Shown here one piece after another: positions 61,295 to 64,000 of a DNA stretch of 64,000 bases. Position numbers and translations under genes: made by a program. Every line of letters starts with the position of its first letter. The stretch's first letter is position 1. Origin of the DNA: Siminovitchia sp047228825 (GTDB lineage: Bacteria > Bacillota > Bacilli > Bacillales > Bacillaceae_C); NCBI RefSeq assembly GCF_047228825.1, contig NZ_JBFEGN010000005.1:32067-96066 (forward strand), read 5' to 3'. The notes under the pieces are model-generated. The model had not been told where the DNA came from. It did not search any database and was given only the letters and a program-made list of their open reading frames with translations.

Positions 61295-61681
61295 ATGAAT
61301 GAAAACGTAAATCATGGCAGAGCTTTATTATGGAAGGCAATAATGGTTTTTCCGGTTGTATGGATTATATTGTCACTATTTAATACAGTAACCTTTTGGC
61401 ATTCCACCCTATTGGGAATCGTTCTTTTACTGTTGTCCTATTTTTTAGGCGATATGATGGTCTTGCCTAAAATGGGAAATATAACAGCGACTTTGGGGGA
61501 TTTTGTGCTCTCGCTTATCGTCATATGGGGAGGATTAAACCTATTGGGATACAGTGAAGCATTTGGAGAGGCGTTGTTTACATCCATTGTACTTGCGATT
61601 GGAGAATATTTTTATCATCTGTGGCTGGAGAGAACACAATTCAGAAAACCGGCAAACACAGATGAATTAAGCCCGCGCTAA
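61295..61681 (+). CDS. DUF2512 family membrane protein (YndM-like)
   Basis: A 128-residue protein with four membrane helices: ALLWKAIMVFPVVWIILSLF, then STLLGIVLLLLSYFLGDMMV, ATLGDFVLSLIVIWGGLNLL and the last one up to FYHLWL. This fits DUF2512, a family of unknown function found in spore formers. AAAGGAGG precedes the ATG. It is 28 bases before the MBL hydrolase gene and may share its transcript. Confidence 0.87.
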   Translation: MNENVNHGRALLWKAIMVFPVVWIILSLFNTVTFWHSTLLGIVLLLLSYFLGDMMVLPKMGNITATLGDFVLSLIVIWGGLNLLGYSEAFGEALFTSIVLAIGEYFYHLWLERTQFRKPANTDELSPR

Positions 61682-61709
61682 TTTTAGATCTGGATAAGGG
61701 GCGTTCATC

Positions 61710-62558
61710 ATGGAAAAAAATTTATCTTATGGCGAAGATTATCAGTATATACCTGCCACTTCATTAGGAAGCGGGACAGGCCGGGAAATAAGGCCCGATC
61801 TTTATTACCACACCATTCAAATCGTCAACATTTGCCTTGTCGGAACTCCTGGAACAGATGAATTTGTATTGGTTGACGCGGGCATGCCGCATTCGGCTGA
61901 CAAAATCATTTCTGTTGCAGAAGAGCGTTTCGGCAGCGGCAGGAATCCAAAAGCGATTATTTTAACCCATGGCCATTTTGACCATGTCGGAGCAATCGTC
62001 GACTTATTGGAACATTGGAAAGATATCCCTGTTTATGCCCATAAATCGGAGCTCCCTTATCTTACCGGAGAAAAAAGTTACCCAAAGCCGGATGCCACTG
62101 TTGAAGGCGGCATGGTGGCCAAAATGTCCCCGCTGTTTCCGGTGGAACCCATTAATTTGGGAACGAGTGTACAAGCCTTGCCAGAGGATGGGACTGTCCC
62201 GTACATGCCGGGATTCAGGTGGATTCACACACCCGGACATACTCCCGGGCATGTATCTTTATTCAGGGATCAGGATCGGGCATTGATTGCCGGGGACGCT
62301 TTTGTTACGGTAAAACAGGAATATCTCTATAGGGTTTTTACACAGGAACAGGAAATAAGCGGTCCCCCCAGGTATCTCACTCCCGATTGGCAAGCATCGC
62401 GGGAGTCAGTCAGGAAATTGGAAGCATTAAAGCCATCCGTTGCCATTACCGGCCATGGCGTTCCAATGGAAGGTGAAGCCTTAACCCGTAACTTGGAAAA
62501 ACTCGCACGAAATTTTGATCAAATTGCCATTCCCGACCACGGAAAGTATATAAATTAA
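61710..62558 (+). CDS. MBL-fold metallo-hydrolase
   Basis: A 282-residue metallo-beta-lactamase fold enzyme. The metal-binding motif LTHGHFDHVGAI (HxHxDH) is present, with a later histidine in IHTPGHTPGHVSLF, an aspartate in IAGDAFVTV and a last histidine in AITGHGVPM. Glyoxalase II, lactonase and flavin-free hydrolases share this set, so the substrate cannot be told. AAGGGGC precedes the ATG. A terminator follows at 62592. Confidence 0.9.
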   Translation: MEKNLSYGEDYQYIPATSLGSGTGREIRPDLYYHTIQIVNICLVGTPGTDEFVLVDAGMPHSADKIISVAEERFGSGRNPKAIILTHGHFDHVGAIVDLLEHWKDIPVYAHKSELPYLTGEKSYPKPDATVEGGMVAKMSPLFPVEPINLGTSVQALPEDGTVPYMPGFRWIHTPGHTPGHVSLFRDQDRALIAGDAFVTVKQEYLYRVFTQEQEISGPPRYLTPDWQASRESVRKLEALKPSVAITGHGVPMEGEALTRNLEKLARNFDQIAIPDHGKYIN

Positions 62559-62591
62559 CCTTGAAGGAAAGAAAAAACATCCCTTTGTTTA

Positions 62592-62625
62592 TTCAGGCTG
62601 TCTCCCTCGACAGCCTGATGCTTTT
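62592..62625 (+). terminator. terminator after the MBL hydrolase gene
   Basis: CAGGCTGTC and GACAGCCTG arms around TCCCTC, followed by ATGCTTTTTC. Confidence 0.8.
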
Positions 62626-62644
62626 TCAACAGGGCGGTTGTCTC

Positions 62645-62812
62645 ATGATCGATTCATTTACCTTAAAAGGAAATGTTTTTTATGAGACAGGTGTTGGCAG
62701 TTTAATTTTTATAGGTATTGTTGCATTATTAATCTTCGGTCCTAACAAGTCGCCTGAACCGGGAAAAGCAGCTAACACCACTAGAGAAAGAAAGGGAGAA
62801 GGTAATGGATAG
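62645..62812 (+). pseudogene. degenerate TatA-like frame
   Basis: A 55-codon frame with GVGSLIFIGIVALLIFGPNK then SPEPGKAANTTRERKG. It follows the TatA layout (one helix, FGP hinge, amphipathic helix), where functional proteins usually read FGPKKLPELGKAAGKTLREF. Here the two conserved hinge leucines are Ser and Pro, and the amphipathic helix and tail are cut short. The N-terminal part before GVGSL is not TatA-like. AAAAGGA upstream of 62680 suggests the original start has been lost. It may be a relic or an expressed, altered paralogue; no tatC is nearby. Confidence 0.55.
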
Positions 62813-62909
62813 TACTAACCCTTCTTTTTTTTCATTTTTTTGAGGAACTTGTACTGATAAGCGCAAGCCGCATCATATAATGGGAAAAGAATCGCTTAGG
62901 AGGAAAAAG

Positions 62910-63185
62910 ATGATTACCTTACTGGAAAAGGCTGTTATTGGGATGGCACTTTTAAGGCTGTTATCCGGAGGGATTGAAATATTTGCAGCTTTGTTGATGA
63001 TTCGCTTCAATGAAGTTGAAAAAGCGCTGATCATAAACAGCTCGCTTGCACTCATCGGACCCATGATATTGATTATCACTACAACAATCGGCGTTATTGG
63101 ACTGGCCGACAAAATTTCTTTCAGCAAATTTGTATGGATTTTTCTCGGCGTCGCCTGCATTCTATATGGCGTAAAAAGCAACTAG
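62910..63185 (+). CDS. DUF2619 family membrane protein (YqhV-like)
   Basis: A 91-residue protein with three membrane helices: LLEKAVIGMALLRLLSGGIE, INSSLALIGPMILIITTTIG and FVWIFLGVACILYGVKSN. This matches DUF2619, of which B. subtilis YqhV is a member; function unknown, often near spoIII genes. ATG at 62910 is six bases from AGGAGG; the longer frame from 62880 has no ribosome site. Confidence 0.88.
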   Translation: MITLLEKAVIGMALLRLLSGGIEIFAALLMIRFNEVEKALIINSSLALIGPMILIITTTIGVIGLADKISFSKFVWIFLGVACILYGVKSN

Positions 63186-63230
63186 GGCTGGTACATAAGT
63201 TCAAGGCATTAAACGGCTAGTAAAAACCCG

Positions 63231-63845
63231 TCAACCCTTTTCTGACTCCAGGTAGTTGTATAATGAGACTGCAATAAGCATCCAAATAATTCCTGCCAAG
63301 TATCCTCCAATAATATCCGTCATATAGTGGACACCCAAGTAAATTCTGCTGGCGCCAATGAAAACAACGAGGATGACTGTCACGATGACGCTTCCTTTTC
63401 TAAGTCTTTCGCTTTTGAGATGAAAACATAAAAGAAAGCAAATGAATCCGAGAACAGCTGCTGAATTCATGGCGTGGCCGCTGGGGAAGCTAAAACCGGC
63501 TGCATTGAAAAGAGGATTTATTTCCGGCCTGTCTCTTTCCACCCAATTTTTAATGATACTGTTAATGCCCCTTGACCCCCAAAATACGATCATGAGAAAA
63601 AGAACATCGGCAATGCGCTTCCTATACAGCAAATATACCGTTACGAGTCCGGAGATGAACAACAGTCCCTTTATTGAGCCAACATCTGAAATAAATTGAA
63701 AGGCTTCTGTTAAAAAATCATTGCGAATGTTCTCGAATTGTACCAACAATTGGTTATCGATTTTTGCCAACCATAATGTCTCAATATTTGCTGCGAGAAG
63801 TAAAAATGCCCCCACGAGTACCAGCAATAGCCATTTCATTTTCAT
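63231..63845 (-). CDS. PAP2-type phosphatase (undecaprenyl-PP or lipid phosphatase)
   Basis: A membrane phosphatase of about 204 residues with six helices. The three PAP2 motifs are complete: KNWVERDRP, FPSGHAMNS and ASRIYLGVHYMTDIIGG (nucleophile histidine in the last). Likely substrates are undecaprenyl diphosphate or phosphatidylglycerol phosphate. Starts at 63851 and 63845 are close; ATG 63845 follows AGGTG at six bases. No operon partner in view. Confidence 0.9.
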   Translation of the reverse strand: MKMKWLLLVLVGAFLLLAANIETLWLAKIDNQLLVQFENIRNDFLTEAFQFISDVGSIKGLLFISGLVTVYLLYRKRIADVLFLMIVFWGSRGINSIIKNWVERDRPEINPLFNAAGFSFPSGHAMNSAAVLGFICFLLCFHLKSERLRKGSVIVTVILVVFIGASRIYLGVHYMTDIIGGYLAGIIWMLIAVSLYNYLESEKG

Positions 63846-64000
63846 ACCCATCACCTGAAAGTTTTTTACCAATATTATCAGATTTACGAACGACTGTCAG
63901 AAGGCCCGGTATTTCAATGTCGGGATATATCAATCGTTTGAAGAAAAAATGCGCTCTTTAGGTGAAAAACACATTTCCAGTATTGGATTCTAAATGATAT

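Noticed and set aside
62561..62644. Upstream coding extension of the TatA-like frame
   Set aside because: Contains the terminator hairpin of the MBL gene; sequence before the GVGSL block is not TatA-like.
63846..64000. Right edge of the window as a partial gene
   Set aside because: Short open frames have no ribosome site and no recognisable protein; nothing supported.

Overview
This window is chromosomal DNA from a low-to-moderate GC, endospore-forming member of the Bacillaceae. Evidence is an uninterrupted pro-sigma-K gene, sda, spoVB, a CotF-like coat protein, a YjcZ peptide, the comE competence locus, T-box leaders and 6S RNA in the expected place. Gene order follows two Bacillus subtilis segments, rpsT-comE-yqeG-sda and mtnN-greA-alaS-hisS-relA-secDF-ruvAB, joined here through psd/pssA and sigK. 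I saw no rRNA, tRNA, CRISPR array, prophage, transposase or insertion sequence. The species cannot be fixed from sequence alone.

Layout. 1-1.3 kb: end of rpsT facing holA. 1.6-6.3 kb: yqzM, then comEC-comEB-comEA on the minus strand and comER divergent from it. 6.3-11.4 kb: a tight minus-strand operon yqeG-yqeH-aroE-yhbY-nadD-yqeK-rsfS-yqeM joined by GTGA overlaps. 11.4-11.9 kb: sda with a DnaA-box cluster. 11.9-13.3 kb: divergent psd and pssA for phosphatidylethanolamine synthesis. 13.4-20.3 kb: sigK, mtnN, yrrS, a class B PBP, greA, yrrM and mltG. 20.4-24.4 kb: ireB-ruvX-yrzB, then alaS with a T-box. 24.4-32.9 kb: AI-2E transporter, yrzR-like, yrrD, recD2, a TPR protein, then mnmA-iscS-cymR-yczE (tRNA thiolation and cysteine control). 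33-35.5 kb: rarA, tcdA and 6S RNA. 35.5-39.2 kb: aspS and hisS with a T-box, plus a small conserved-looking gene. 39.3-50.8 kb: SH3/amidase, dtd, relA, a gene relic, apt, recJ, a cation-diffusion facilitator, secDF and comN. 50.9-58.2 kb: spoVB, a DUF421 protein, a YrzE-like protein, yajC-tgt-queA, a DUF2905 protein and ruvBA. 58.4-64 kb: a more variable tail with DUF1054, an ABC ATPase, CotF-like, YjcZ, DUF3918-like, DUF2512, an MBL hydrolase, a TatA-like frame, DUF2619 and a PAP2 phosphatase.

Functional themes are translation and tRNA maturation (alaS, aspS, hisS, mnmA, tcdA, tgt, queA, yrrM, dtd, rsfS, yqeH), DNA repair and replication (holA, ruvX, recD2, rarA, recJ, ruvAB), DNA uptake (comE), envelope growth and export (PBP, mltG, psd/pssA, secDF, yajC, spoVB) and sporulation control (sda, sigK).

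No clearly novel defence or biosynthetic system is present. The most unusual observation is a dispersed intergenic repeat family of about 65-100 bp. It has four copies at three loci, sits around an AACGC/GCGTT hairpin and keeps a recurring peptide frame. Other points of interest are two frames whose best-placed start codon is AUA, a degenerate TatA-like frame, a frameshifted gene relic beside apt, and loss of the usual yrrN-yrrO-udk block between yrrM and greA.
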